Below are positions 1 to 11,109 of a stretch of 64,000 nucleotides of DNA, in pieces (the stretch's first letter is position 1; each line of letters opens with the position of its first letter). The stretch covers positions 86,900,501-86,964,500 of the forward strand of contig JAWZYU010000011.1 in the NCBI GenBank assembly GCA_038380435.1, given 5' to 3'. The translations under genes were made by a program, and so were the position numbers. The DNA is from Ryuthela nishihirai (Eukaryota; Arthropoda; Arachnida; Araneae; Heptathelidae). Under the pieces are notes generated by a model that ran no database searches, was not told the origin of the DNA, and worked only from the letters and a program-made list of their open reading frames with translations.

Positions 1-2762
1 GTGGAGATCATAGACTGTATCATAGATGCAGCTGCATCCACAATTCCTCAAACTTTGACACAGTTTGCTTGTTTTCCTAAACCGTGGTGTAATCCAGATT
101 GCACCGCAACTTGTAAGGCTCAAAATGAGGCTTGGGGGTGTTTCATAGATATCCGACTTCTCCCAACCTTGAAACATTCAAACCCACCAAGGCAAAAGCA
201 TGTTTCATTATTCACCAGAACCAGAAGGAATCTTGGATCAAATACATGTCTTCTATCACCCTCATGACCAGTTCTAAGGTCATGTGGGATAAAGTCTGGA
301 AGATGAGTGAGAACTACATGTCCCACTTGTTATCGGTCCTGGAGCACAATGGACAAGTAATTGCTGATCCCAAAGAAATTGCCGACATTCTGGGGGGAAT
401 TATTTTCTCCATTTCTTTATCTTCCTCTCATTCCCTCGAGTTTCTGGCCCAGAAGAACAAGGTGGAATGTTCACTGCTGTCCTTCCACTCAAATTGCCCA
501 GAGCCTTGCTACAGGCCATTCACAGTGGAAATGCTTTGCTCTGCACACCTCTCATGAATCTGCTGTCGGGCCAGACAATATCCATTATGCCATGCTCCAA
601 CATCTCTCACCATTGAGTAAGGATCAGCTGCCCCATCTTTTCAATCACATTTTTCTCGAGAAGAAGTTTCTGGACTCCTGGTGGGAGGCCATCATCTTGG
701 CCTTCCCGAAGCCAGGAAAGGATTTCCAGATTTCTTCTAATTATTGTTCCATTGCGTTGACAAGCTGCGTGTGGAAAGTGCTGGAAAGAATGGTAAATGC
801 CAGACTTATCTGGTATTTAGAATACCACAGCCTTCTTTCCAACACCCATTTGATATGTCTCGAATTGGCTATCAGTAATTTGTTTTTACATAGAGAGCAC
901 CTGGTGTCAGTTTTCTTCAACGTCGAAAAGCATATGACACAGCTTGGAGATTCAACATTCTTTGTGACCTCCATAACTTCGGCTTGAGAGGCGCATGCCA
1001 ATCTTCATCTCCAACTTCTTATTGCCACGTTCTTTTTGTGTCCGTATCGGCAACACTTTGTTGCAGCTGTACTCCCAAGAACAGGAGGTGCCACAAGGCT
1101 GTGTTCTGAGTGTTACACTTTTAACTGTCAAGATTAATTCTATTACTGGACAACTTCCTCCATCTGTAGGCAACGCCCTCTATGTTGATGATTTTAGTGT
1201 TTTTTGCTCTTTGTCCAGCATGAGGGTCATTGAAAGACAACTGCAAATTGCCCTGAACAATCAGTTTAGGCGACAGCCAATGGTTTTTGGTTCACCCCAC
1301 AGAATACCACTTGTGTGCACTTTTGTCACAAGTGTAATCTTCATCTGGATCTTGAGCTATGGCTCATGGTAACATCATTCCAGTTGTGGCGTAGACCAAG
1401 TTTCTCAGTCTCATATTCGATCGGAAATTGACCTTTTTACTACACATACGTCATCTCTGATCCAAGTGCACATGGGCATTGAACATCATCTAGGTCCTAT
1501 CTTCTCTTTCCTGGGAAGCTGACCGATGTTCTTTGCTCTGCCTGTACCTTGCGCTTGTCTGGTCGAAACTGGACTATGGATCCCAGGTGTACAACTCCGC
1601 CTGGGTGGTGAAAGTGCTGGACCCACTCCATCATCAGGCCCTCTGTGTTTGCATGGGGGGCTTCCACACATCACCAGTCCAGAGTCTTTATGTTAAGACT
1701 GATGAACCATCTTTATCTCTTTACCATCAGCAGTTGTCCCTAAATATGCATCTAAATTGCAATCCCTACCATTATGCATCTAAATTGCGATTGCTACATA
1801 TATTGCCATTAGCAAGGACTGGGTATATGAACATCCCTCTTGGGACTGTGTTTTCAGTCCAAAGTGGGAAATGCTGTACACTAATCAGCTGACTGCCATT
1901 TGTCCTTTGGTTTGTGAGTCTGAGGCTACCTCAGAGACATGAACACCAGTCTCAATAGCATTGCACAGTCAACAGTCGAGTCACACCCACCATGTTTTGC
2001 TGTGTCCCATTCCTGTGATTTTTCCCTCTGCAGGATGGGAAAGGCCTTTACACCTGACTGTGTGTACAGACAACTCTTTGCCAGCCATCGTGCTGAATAC
2101 CCATACTTCTTGCCTGTCTTCACAGATGGCTCAAAATCCGGCACATCAGTGGGATTGGCCATGGTCTACTGTGATGTAGTTGTTGCAGACCAGATCCCAC
2201 AGCAGTGTTCCATCTTCACTGCAGAGTTGCATGCTGTCAGCCTCTTCTTGGACCATGTGGTGGCTAAACAACATCGGTGTGTGCTTTACACCAACTTGCC
2301 ACAGGCTTTAATCTCGGTGAGGCATTGGCCTCATCCAGTTCTTCCTAAGATCCACCAGCAGCTACATCGTCTGGTAGCCACAACAGCCATCCATTTCTGT
2401 TGGGTGCCCGGTCACGTTGGTATCAGCAGCAATGACTTGGTAGATGTTGCTGCCCAATCATCCAACCCCTGTCTGGCTCTCTGTTGCTGGTTCCATATCT
2501 GGATTTCCGGCAGTGTTTTACCATTGAGCTCTGGGCACAATGGCAGAGATCTTGGTCAGAACAGCCTAAGAACAAGCTCTTTGAGATCAAAGCTATCATC
2601 AAACCATGGCAGTCATGTAACCGCAGGAATCACAAGGAGGAAGTTGCACTTGCTCTGCTCTGCTTAGGTCATTTGTTTATTACACACTCTTTTCTTCTTC
2701 ATGTGGATAAGGAACCTAAGTGCGAGTTTGGTGACACCACTTTATCTGTGAAACAATTTTAA
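1..2762 (+). pseudogene. ORF2 remnant: RT and RNase H of I-type LINE copy 1
   Basis: Broken polyprotein with many stops and frameshifts. Recognisable pieces are the endonuclease-RT linker (1-260), the RT fingers (about 560-800), the RT palm with LYVDDFSVF around 1180-1206, a thumb/connection remnant (1533-1740) and RNase H. The RNase H keeps FTDGSKSGTS near 2120 and WVPGHVGISSNDL near 2402-2440, but the second aspartate segment is altered to YTNLPQ where the sister copies have YTDSLSS. The protein would have copied the LINE RNA at a nicked target; this copy cannot be functional. Confidence 0.85.
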
Positions 2763-3087
2763 TTTCTTGTCCATGTTTTAACTTTGAATGGTGCACGTTT
2801 TTTGTCTTTCACAATTTTACATCTGAGTCCCTTACACTCGGACATCTCTTATCAAATCATTACTGTTTTACCCCTGTATTTAAAATTTTACATTATACTG
2901 GATAATTTACTCGCCTATTGTTTTACTTCCCTTTTTATTATTCTATATGTTTAACTCAGGATGCTTACACCTGGGTTACTTTTATGTCTATGTTTATAAC
3001 ATATTTATACATTTATTCATTGTTGTCCTATATGTTTCATTTTATTGTTTTACATTTTTTGTTTGAGTGTTTGTAATTTATTTTTAA

Positions 3088-3666
3088 CCCTTTGCCCTGA
3101 AGGTTTTTCAGTATAGGGAAGTAGTGACTTGATGTTTTTTGCTAAAAAGTTGATGAAATTTTTAACAACTAACATAAAAATAAATCATACATAAACAACG
3201 TAAAATCAAACTCATCTTCACAGCTACTAATTTCATCATTTGGCTCCATTTTTATTACCACTAAAAACAGATTAGGTTTAAAATAATAATTTTAATTAAA
3301 CACAATGCTGTACTATGAAGTGCACATAGACAATAGATTTACACATCTAAAATGAAAGAGGAAAGATATCTGTTTATAAAACAGTTATATTGTAGCCTCT
3401 CAATTGCCATTTGAGTTGCTGCATTAAACCAAGTGGCAACTCAGAGTCACCTTTTTGAGTGCAAAGGATCTCTGTTTATAAATCAGTTATTGTCATCTCA
3501 CAGTCGCCATTCGGGTTGCTGTATCAAACCAAGCGGCGACTGAGAGTCACCTCTCGAGTGCAAAGGATCTCTATTTAATAACCAGTTATTGTTGCCTCTC
3601 AGTCACCATTCAAGTTGCTGCATCAAACTAAGTGGTGACTGAGGGTTGCCTCTCAAGTGCAAAGAG
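3088..3666. mobile_element. TTAA-flanked MITE with CCCTTTGC-type ends
   Basis: A 579-bp insertion flanked by TTAA at 3084-3087 and 3667-3670. The ends are inverted: left CCCTTTGCCCTGAAGG, and right, read on the other strand, CTCTTTGCACTTGAGAGG. The LINE 3' UTR of the sister copies has no such block and continues directly across the TTAA. A TTAA duplication with CCCTTT termini is the hallmark of piggyBac-type transposons; no transposase is encoded, so it is non-autonomous. The right half is a three-unit tandem array, described separately. Confidence 0.7.
3366..3664. repeat. Three tandem units of about 99 bp inside the MITE
   Basis: Units lie at about 3366-3465, 3466-3564 and 3565-3664. Each ends in GTGCAAAG, the same sequence as the MITE right terminus, so the array looks like repeated duplication of the right end. 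Each unit also holds an inverted pair, for example CTCAGTCACCA with TGGTGACTGAG in unit 3. The pair stays complementary between units at two positions although the bases changed. Confidence 0.8.
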
Positions 3667-3919
3667 TTAAATTTAGCTGAGGGTATCATGCCTTTTATCT
3701 TTTTTTTAGACATTCGTTTGGTGCATTATAGCCTTATATGCTTATAATAAATAAAATAAAACTCTAAACAGTCAACCAACCAACTATGTTATACTAGTGT
3801 GATCATTCTGAAGGACCTTCCTGATTCTAAAGGATATCACAAGGGCATTAGCAAGGACTGGGTATATGAACTAGTGATGCAAACTGAAATGACTCATTCA
3901 TTCTGGGATAAGCTGATTA

Positions 3920-4013
3920 CTTTCTCTTTCCACTGCAACCTGAGATGTGAAGACTCTGCATAGTGATTATTCTTTTGATGTCCTCACACAGGAATTTCAG
4001 TATTACAACATGG
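3920..4013 (+). mobile_element. Scrap of RTE-like LINE, start of endonuclease
   Basis: About 90 bp resembling the 5' start of the RTE endonuclease ORF at 53436 (minus strand): it has GACTCTGCATAG followed by TTTTGATGTCCTCACACAGG. Nothing else of the element is present on either side. Decayed fragment, no coding capacity. Confidence 0.6.
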
Positions 4014-4704
4014 TACCATTTAGTCAGAAATTGAAAGGCATACCATGATGCTATAGTCCCCTTGTTAAAAAAGGTATTTAGTTGAGTACTAATATTTATT
4101 ACAGAACAAATGATGAATGCAAAAGTCCTAGTGGTATTCTCATATTAATTTAGTAATATATTAAGAGAGATTTATGTGTCTATCCCTGATGAATAAATGC
4201 CCCCAGAAGTGTACCCGGAATTTGGTTTTGGATACTTTTAAATATTAAATTGACTTTACAACTTGAGTAGATTTTACTAATAGAATAGTAGTGGCCACAC
4301 TGTTATAAAACATTTTGGTCACAATTAGGTGACTGAAAAATTGAGACTAGAATCAAAATCCTCATAATGATAGTAGTATCCATTCAGGCACCAGTAGAGA
4401 ATGCATGTATTCTGCTTACTGATACCATCACATGCTTTATGGTTGCCGATGACTTAATTACTATGCAAGTTGTTAATTTCTCTCTCTGTTTTAACAGATA
4501 TCAGCACCATGTGATTCCCCAGATACTTGGGTGTTAAGTCCCTAATTTGGAACATAGTTTCCCCCTATGTAACCCCCTATGTTGGATCAAAAAATTGTGT
4601 CACAAGTGTGATGGGACAAGCATTGCTGGAAAAGAATTTACCTTTCCATCCAACTGAAAGAATTTTTTTCAAACATGAATTTCACATGGATGAAAGAGAA
4701 ATCA
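4014..4704. other. Spacer, nothing recognised
   Basis: About 690 bases without a recognisable gene or repeat. An open frame of 70 codons starts at 4527 but shows no domain, has ordinary AT-rich composition and runs into the SINE; it is not supported as a gene. Confidence 0.5.
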
Positions 4705-5056
4705 TGTATAAAAGTAATCTGCAGTTCCTCGGTTTTTGAGTCCCAGCTGGGCCAACATTGAGATATATCTCTGCAAAACTCTCTGCCCTATCTTTGGCCA
4801 TTAGGGAACACTAAATGACCGAGGCTGCCGTCAGTCACACCTGATGGCCGCTGTCTGTCAGATGGGACATTAAATCGTGGCCCTGTGTGCTGGAGAGCCA
4901 TACCCTATGCACATTAAAGAACACACTGGATGGCTGCCATATGTCTCCTAACAGCTGTCCAGTGGATCCCCTTTCCCCAACCTTCTCTGGGCCCTTGTAA
5001 CCTGGCCATTTAGCTCATTGAATGCAAAAAAGTGCTGCTCAGAGGTAAAACAATCA
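4705..5056 (+). mobile_element. SINE1, 5'-truncated
   Basis: Matches the 54178-54562 SINE from the middle of the tRNA-like head (GTAATCTGCAGTTCC, then GAGTCCCAGCTGGG) through the conserved body (ATGGGACATTAA, GAGAGCCATACCC, GCACATTAAAGAAC) to the AGAGGTAAAACAA tail. The A-box part of the tRNA head is missing, so Pol III transcription from this copy is unlikely. Confidence 0.8.
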
Positions 5057-5744
5057 AATCCATGTATAAAAGTGTATGCCACAAAGGCTTTAATGTAAGT
5101 GAAAGCAAATCTTCAATGCAAAACTTGTTAAAAATAAAAATATTTTACAGAAAATCCATTCATATGAAAAATACACACAATAATAATGTTTTTTTGTTAA
5201 CCTACACTATTCAAGTTACAGTTTGTGCTACTAGATATTAAGGTTGTTATTATGTGCAAGAATGTATAAATTATAAGTGAAAAAAGTTTGCTGCTTTTTC
5301 ATATAATTTCATTAAAAGTCGATGTTTGAGATTGAATTTTCAGAAGTACCTGAATCTTTTTCTTTAAATCTGGTCACTCTGATAAAAAGTCAATCCTTCA
5401 GATATAGTTTTCATAAGTCCCTAGATCTTGCTCTTTAAATCTGTTCACCCTAGTGTAAACTAAAAAGCTCTCTAAAGCAATTACTACAATTATTTTATTT
5501 TATGCTATTTTTCACTTCACTTTCACTGAAACTAAACACAAAGTAGTAAACCCATTTCCAGAAGAAATGAAAGCACAGTGATGATGTACAGAACCACCCA
5601 AGCTTAGTACCTAATGTATGATACCACCTTCTTATGGTGCAAGCTGTTAGTACCAGTGACAAAGCATGACTTTTTGAATAGGAAAAGCAATTTTCAAAGC
5701 ATTACGCAAATTGAATCGGAATGCTGTTCCAATACTTATGTTTC

Positions 5745-5885
5745 CAAATCGTTGAACCAGAACTCTGTTATAGCATTTATGTTTTGAAATAATTGAGCTG
5801 GAACACCTTTTATGTTACTCGTGTTTCGAAATCATTAAAAGAAACTCCATTATATCACTTACATTTTCAAATCATAGAACTGGAA
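5745..5885. repeat. Degenerate tandem repeat, about 42-bp unit, 3-4 copies
   Basis: Units begin AAATCGTTGA, AAATAATTGA, AAATCATTAA and AAATCATAGA at about 5746, 5788, 5830 and 5871, each followed by a stretch ending in tatgttt or acatttt. Strongly diverged. No function is suggested. Confidence 0.5.
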
Positions 5886-6135
5886 CAGCATTTCTTGACA
5901 TTTCTGAATAAGAATTTGGAACAGAACACTGTTCCATTACTTGATGTTTCAGAACCACCGAGTTCAGATAATTCTATAATTTTTAAACCAAATATTTCTC
6001 TGTTTGTGTATAAGCTTACCATATTTTTATATAATCAAACCAGGATATTAAGGAAGAAAATTGAAAATCTATGTCACATATTTGTTTTAAGCATTTTAAA
6101 AAATATGATGAGCAAAGAAATTATTTATTTAATAT

Positions 6136-7080
6136 TGTTGCGAATTTTAAAATGGATAGGCACTGAGCCTGAGTATTAATAACTATGTTTTAAAACTAAT
6201 TGCAATACAATGCAAATTGTTACAAAAATATGGATGAAGTATCTTATAAACAAATTAACTACTATCATGCATAAGTCATTAACCTTTTTGTACAGAGTAT
6301 ACAATATCAGCTCTGTCTGTTCTACTAAAATACTACCTCACTTTGTTTGTGATGCCCCATCATTCACTTTTGCTTTACCTTAACCAGTTTTGTTTAATTT
6401 ACGTTATATTTACCATTTTGGGGATTTTTATTTCCTTTTTGGCATCACAGCTCTCATTTCCAAGAGTTAGGAGTTGCGCATGCGCAACTCCGATCTTCCG
6501 ACTGTCACCTGCTAAAGCGCATGCACTAGGACATGCCCCCTCTTGCATCATAGCTTGCGTCGCTCGTCATTTTATGTAAATGTCTTTCCCAGCATGCAAC
6601 ATGACACATTCAGCTCTTGTTAAAAGTCTGATGACATGTTGTCACAACAGCATAAAACTAATTGGATAATCCAGAGCATAAAACTAATTGGATCAGAAAA
6701 AGGGTCCAAACTTAAAAGTATTTTGCATTTCTTTGGAGCGTTACATGTTTACCATGTCACTTGAATACCTTCAGACATAAACAAACTCTCGTCCTGTGCT
6801 AGTTCACTAAACTTTTATTACTAACAACAGAAAACAAACACCCGTGCACACACTAATAAATATACTAATTATTTTCACTTAATGCACACTGACTCATACT
6901 ATCTGAACGTCCTTTCAGATCTCACAACTTTAACACACTGCACTGCTATTTTTTTTTATTCTTCCGAATCGTTCTAAGTTCTAATTTGTTGGCTAAATTG
7001 AATCTCGCGTAGAAGCACACACGAGTGTTCAAGTCACGTTAAGTCATGAAGTCACTGTTGCTCGTTCATCTGTCGTAACA
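6136..7080 (-). mobile_element. Solo LTR, family B, interrupted by another solo LTR
   Basis: Read on the minus strand it starts TGTTACGACAG (at 7080) and ends TTCGCAACA (at 6136). It is flanked by a 4-bp TSD, atat, at 6132-6135 and 7081-7084. The copy at 59284-59777 is the same family in plus orientation, also between atat duplications. A solo LTR is what remains after the two LTRs of a retrotransposon recombine. The insert at 6348-6745 splits it. Confidence 0.75.
6348..6745 (+). mobile_element. Solo LTR, family X, short copy
   Basis: 398 bp, starts TGTGATG and ends GCGTTACA, flanked by tgtt at 6344-6347 and 6746-6749. It contains a perfect 22-bp palindrome at 6470-6491 (GGAGTTGCGCA and its complement). 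Compared with the relatives at 39665 and 39802, much of the second half is deleted. The apparent 78-codon frame over it is not a gene. Confidence 0.75.
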
Positions 7081-7084
7081 ATAT

Positions 7085-9144
7085 ATATTTTAGAATGTTT
7101 GTCTCTCTCTGCTTGTATGCCATCTCCTCCTAGGTGGTCAGAGCTAGGATCATCAAACTTCGTCTACAGTTTCATCTCGCAGTAATGTTGACACTGTTAT
7201 GTGTTCAACCCCAGAAAATTAGGCCCACCTCTAAAGGTTGGCCACAAAATACCAGAGTGATGCGGGCAATTCTGGTAGTTTATCAGAAAGCACAAAAATT
7301 TTATTAAAATAAATTCATATTTTTCATAAATATTTTATTATTATTAATTTTTTTTGTAAAATTCTAGTTAAAGAATTTTCATGTTGAAGAAACAGATGTT
7401 TTCTATCATTGCTAAGTAAAGTTACTAAGGGTATTTTGATGACTTCTGGTTTGTAGATCACATAAATGTCTCTCTCTGAGATCAAAAGTGACTACCTAGT
7501 CACATTAGTGAAACACTTAAAACTGGTTTTAGTGCATTTTTGATATGGCTGTTTAACAATTAAACAGATCTGATGAAAAGTTATTAATTTTAATCTCACT
7601 TAAATCAGCCCCATACAGTATATTAATACAGATAACACCCTTTTAAAACCGATTTGCTGTAACTTGGTTTCTTTTCCTTTTTTTTTTTAATAAAAAATCA
7701 TTTAAAAAATCTGAAAATCTTATACATAGGTAAATACACGTAAATATTTTGTGTATACATCTGCCGTTTGTTATGGAATGTAAACAAATATTTATGAGAA
7801 TGTACAATTTTCATAGTTAATGTCATAACTTTGCATAGCTCGTCAAACAAGCATCAACTACAGCTTCTCGTTTCAAGTGATTCCATTTATAAATTGCTTA
7901 TCACAGCAATTAAACTACAATTAATTGCTTACATGATTAGCAACACTAGTTACTAGTGTCAGTTATTTTTACTAATACAGAATGTTGCAAATATTATGCA
8001 CAAAATGGAGCAAAGCACGCTAGATGGTTTCCTTATTAAGAAATAAATTGTGAAATTAACTCATGGATTATATATATATACACACACACACATTTCATAC
8101 AATTATTCATTTATGCTGTTTTTAATAAAAATTGAATCATAATTATTTTTTTCTGAAATAATAATAAAAAAAACCAGTATAAAGAAATTTTTTTTTTAAA
8201 AAAGAGCAATAAGATATGCAAAAAACAAGCAAATGAAATTTCCCCATTTAAAGTGGATCTCTCCAGAACACATCTCCCACGTTACATGGGGATTACTTGT
8301 ACATTGAACTGTCATGGAAAATCACCTTATACAGTTAATGTTAAATAAAATTATAGCAGGGAAAATAATATAAAAGCCAAAATATTTTGGGTTTTAATGC
8401 AGAAAACCAAATTAAGAGCAAAATTGCATATATGGTTTAATAGTAAAATTGCATTTTCACAATTTTCACCCACTTGTGATAATTTGTTTCTAAAAGTAAA
8501 TATGCTTCTTTTATTTTTTGCAGTTTTCAAATTTCACACAAACCACAGGATATATTTCATGGTCTTTTGGGGGGACTATTTTAGCTGTGTGGATGTAATC
8601 TAAAATTTGAAATTAAGGTAATATGTACTAGGGCCAGATCTAGGAGGAGGAGGAGACCAAGGGGGCTGTGCATCCCTTTGAAAATACTAGTATGGGTAAT
8701 GGAGGCAAAAATTATTAAACATATGTATATGTCATGCATTTTTCAATAAATTTTTTAAAAACCTCCAAAACTAAGGTGAAAATGTATACTGCAATAGAAT
8801 TCCAGTCTTTTGCCCCTCCATTTTGCTTTTTTTCTGGCTAGATCGAATCACTCCCCCCCACCTCCTCCATTCCTTTATTTTTGGATCCATCTTTAATATA
8901 CATTCTCCGTTTCCTATGCTATACAATAGAGACCCATCCTGCTTACAATTTTTCTTCCAAACTACAACATATTTTTATTCGAATTTATAATAATAAATTT
9001 GGGAATTCAATGTGAAATCCTGATAAAAATGTGCAATTTCATTATATTAAGTGTAAAGTATAAAGAAAAATATAAGTATAAATACAATTATATGTAAAGG
9101 TGTTTGGAATGTGAAAGTTTTTTATGTTAATTGCTTTAATTGTC
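7085..9144. other. AT-rich spacer of 2 kb, no gene seen
   Basis: No splice-flanked open frame, domain or repeat family was recognised. A TA/CA microsatellite lies at 8069-8092. The 68-codon frame at 8397 has no similarity I can name and no exon signals. Confidence 0.5.
8069..8092. repeat. Compound TA/CA microsatellite
   Basis: Six TA repeats followed directly by six CA repeats. Ordinary simple sequence. Confidence 0.95.
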
Positions 9145-9846
9145 CCTGCCAGTTCCCCCCTCGGTGTGAGCGCCTGTACGTGGTGAGGGGGACCACCCTG
9201 TGAAGGTTCCGCTGGCTCGGTTACCTTCGCAGGGTCCTAAACGCTCGCCCGCGTGTTTGCCGTGCGCGGAGACCCGTGTCCCGGGAAAGGAGGATCCTGG
9301 TAGTTGCTCGGGGGAACCCATCTTCTCTCCTCAGCTCATGACTGCCGTGGTCCCCATTGGCCGTCTTGCCATTGGGGAGCCTGTCTGTCGCGGGGCTGGG
9401 CAGCGGATTCCGGGGCCTCTGCTATACACTGCTTTGGATTCTGCTTCCGGTAAACGGAAGCTCCTGGGGTGGTCCCCCCAGGAGCAATCGGCTGGTGGGC
9501 AGGTCCTGCTAGGGTCAACCGTGCAGAGCGGTGAGTAACCTTGTCCACGGTCCGGGTACAGGTTTACAAGTTTCCTCACAACTTATTTTCCTTTTGTCGT
9601 TATCCTTTCTTTGTGCAGCCAGTTTGGCAGCCACATTATTCTTATTTTTGCACTTTGTTTCATTTGTGTAGAACGTTTTTGTTCTGCACATTTCTCTTTT
9701 TATTTTCCTTCTATTTATTTGTGAGGGCTTGGCTCACTGTCTGTGTGGATATAGTGCCTGCGTAGCCCTGGCGTCCGACTGGGCGTCCCCTTGTTGGGCT
9801 CCGTGGAGGGTGGGGACAGCGGGCACTGAACCACACAAAAACAAAC

Positions 9847-11108
9847 ATGAGAGTGAATGAAGAAAATAATGCGATCGCCGCCAACAAGAGATGAGCCCCC
9901 ATCTTCGTCCTTGTCTCCGTTATCTCTGCCGTCGTCTACTGTGTTTGTGTCTTCGTTCCCGAAGTTCCTGATCATCCACTCCACGGGTGATCAGATGCTT
10001 GGGGACATGTCCCCTTTTTTTGTCAACAAAGGTTTAAAAGGTCTTGCGGGAGAGCCGAAATCTGTCAAGCGCTTACGATCTGGCGACTTGCAGGTTGAGA
10101 CCGCTTGTTCAAAACACTCCGAACTACTCCTGAAAGTAAAAGATATTGGTGGGGTGGCAGTCGAAGTCACTCCCCATAAAACTTTGAATTCCTCTCGGGG
10201 TGTGATCACCGAGTGGGGCCTCCTCAAAGTCACTGATGAGAGGAAATCCTCTCGGAGCTCACACCTCAAGGAGTAACAGCGGTCCACCGGGTTTCGACAC
10301 GCCGTGATGGGAAATTGACACCCACCCGTGTGTTGATTGTCACATTTAACACGCCACGCCTGCCTTCTTCCATCAAGGCAGGCTACTTGCATTGTGAGGT
10401 TCGGCCGTATATCCCAAACCCTCTGCGCTGTTTTCAGTGTCAGATATACGGTCATGCCCGCACAGCATGCAGGGGCAAGCCCACCTGTGCTCGCTGTGGC
10501 AGTAAGGATCATCTCGATCCTGACTGCACAGCAGAAAAGGCATGCTGTGTGAACTGCAGTGGCGAACATCCGGCGTACTCCCGCGACTGTCCGAAGTGGA
10601 AGGAGGAAAAGGAGGTACAACGCCTCAAAGTCATAAATAACATCTCTTATGCTGAGGCGAGAAAGCTTGCTGCACCGCCCGCCCCACCTGGCAAGGTTTC
10701 CTATGCCAGTGCAGTCATTGGAAAGCCCATGTTGCGGTGCAGACTGACATCAGTGTACCACCTACTGAGTCTTTCTCGCCAGCTGCAAAGTACCTCCTCA
10801 CGCAGGCGAGACCGAGGGTGGTGTCGACTTCGACATCAACCCCGGTCTCCATTCCAGCAGCTCAGCCTTCCACCTCCACCGGAAGGCCTCCTCCTCCCCG
10901 TCCTCAGACAGCAAGACCTTCAAAACCGAAGGGGCCCCCACCGGGGCCAAAAAAGAAAATAACAGCACCACAAAGGGCGGTCATCGATCCATGCCCCTCG
11001 GACGATTCCGAGGACATGGATACCGACTGCCCCCTATTCACTAAACCGTCCTCCGCGGCGGTTAAGTTGAATAGGAATTTGTCGTCCGCCCACTCTTCTA
11101 AGTCCTGA
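9847..11108 (+). pseudogene. ORF1 (gag-like, three zinc knuckles), frameshifted
   Basis: RNA-binding nucleocapsid-like protein of the LINE. The start ATGAGAGTGAATGAAG matches the start of the better copy at 30881. Frame is lost three times relative to that copy: near 9889 (deletion of about 8 bases), near 10233 (ATGAGAGGAAAT against GAGGAGGAGATC) and near 10728 (about 16 bases missing). Three CCHC knuckles survive: CFQCQIYGHARTAC, CARCGSKDHLDPDC and CVNCSGEHPAYSRDC. The C-terminal part is Pro/Ser/Thr-rich, then acidic, ending in the TGA at 11106-11108, one base before the ORF2 ATG. Confidence 0.85.
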
Positions 11109-11109
11109 G

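Larger units (their letters stand above)
1..3784 (+). mobile_element. I-type LINE, copy 1 (old, 5' part outside window)
   Basis: A degraded non-LTR retrotransposon continuing from outside the window. It aligns by eye over its whole length with the copies at 9155-15134 and 30199-36233, and enters at the end of the endonuclease domain. Its 3' end is the AACC-type tail (cagtcaaccaaccaacta) near 3771-3784. CpG sites present in the two younger copies are mostly TpG or CpA here, so this is the oldest copy. A TTAA-flanked MITE (3088-3666) interrupts its 3' UTR, and a 26-bp stretch at 1807-1832 is duplicated at 3846-3871. Placement in the I superfamily rests on the APE endonuclease, RT and RNase H order seen in the sister copies. 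Confidence 0.9.

Noticed and set aside
5793..6179. 128-codon frame
   Set aside because: Begins in a degenerate tandem repeat and ends in a solo LTR; composition is that of random AT-rich DNA.
9136..9765. Several 60-110 codon frames in GC-rich sequence
   Set aside because: All fall in the LINE 5' UTR, occur on both strands and are not conserved as proteins between copies 2 and 3.
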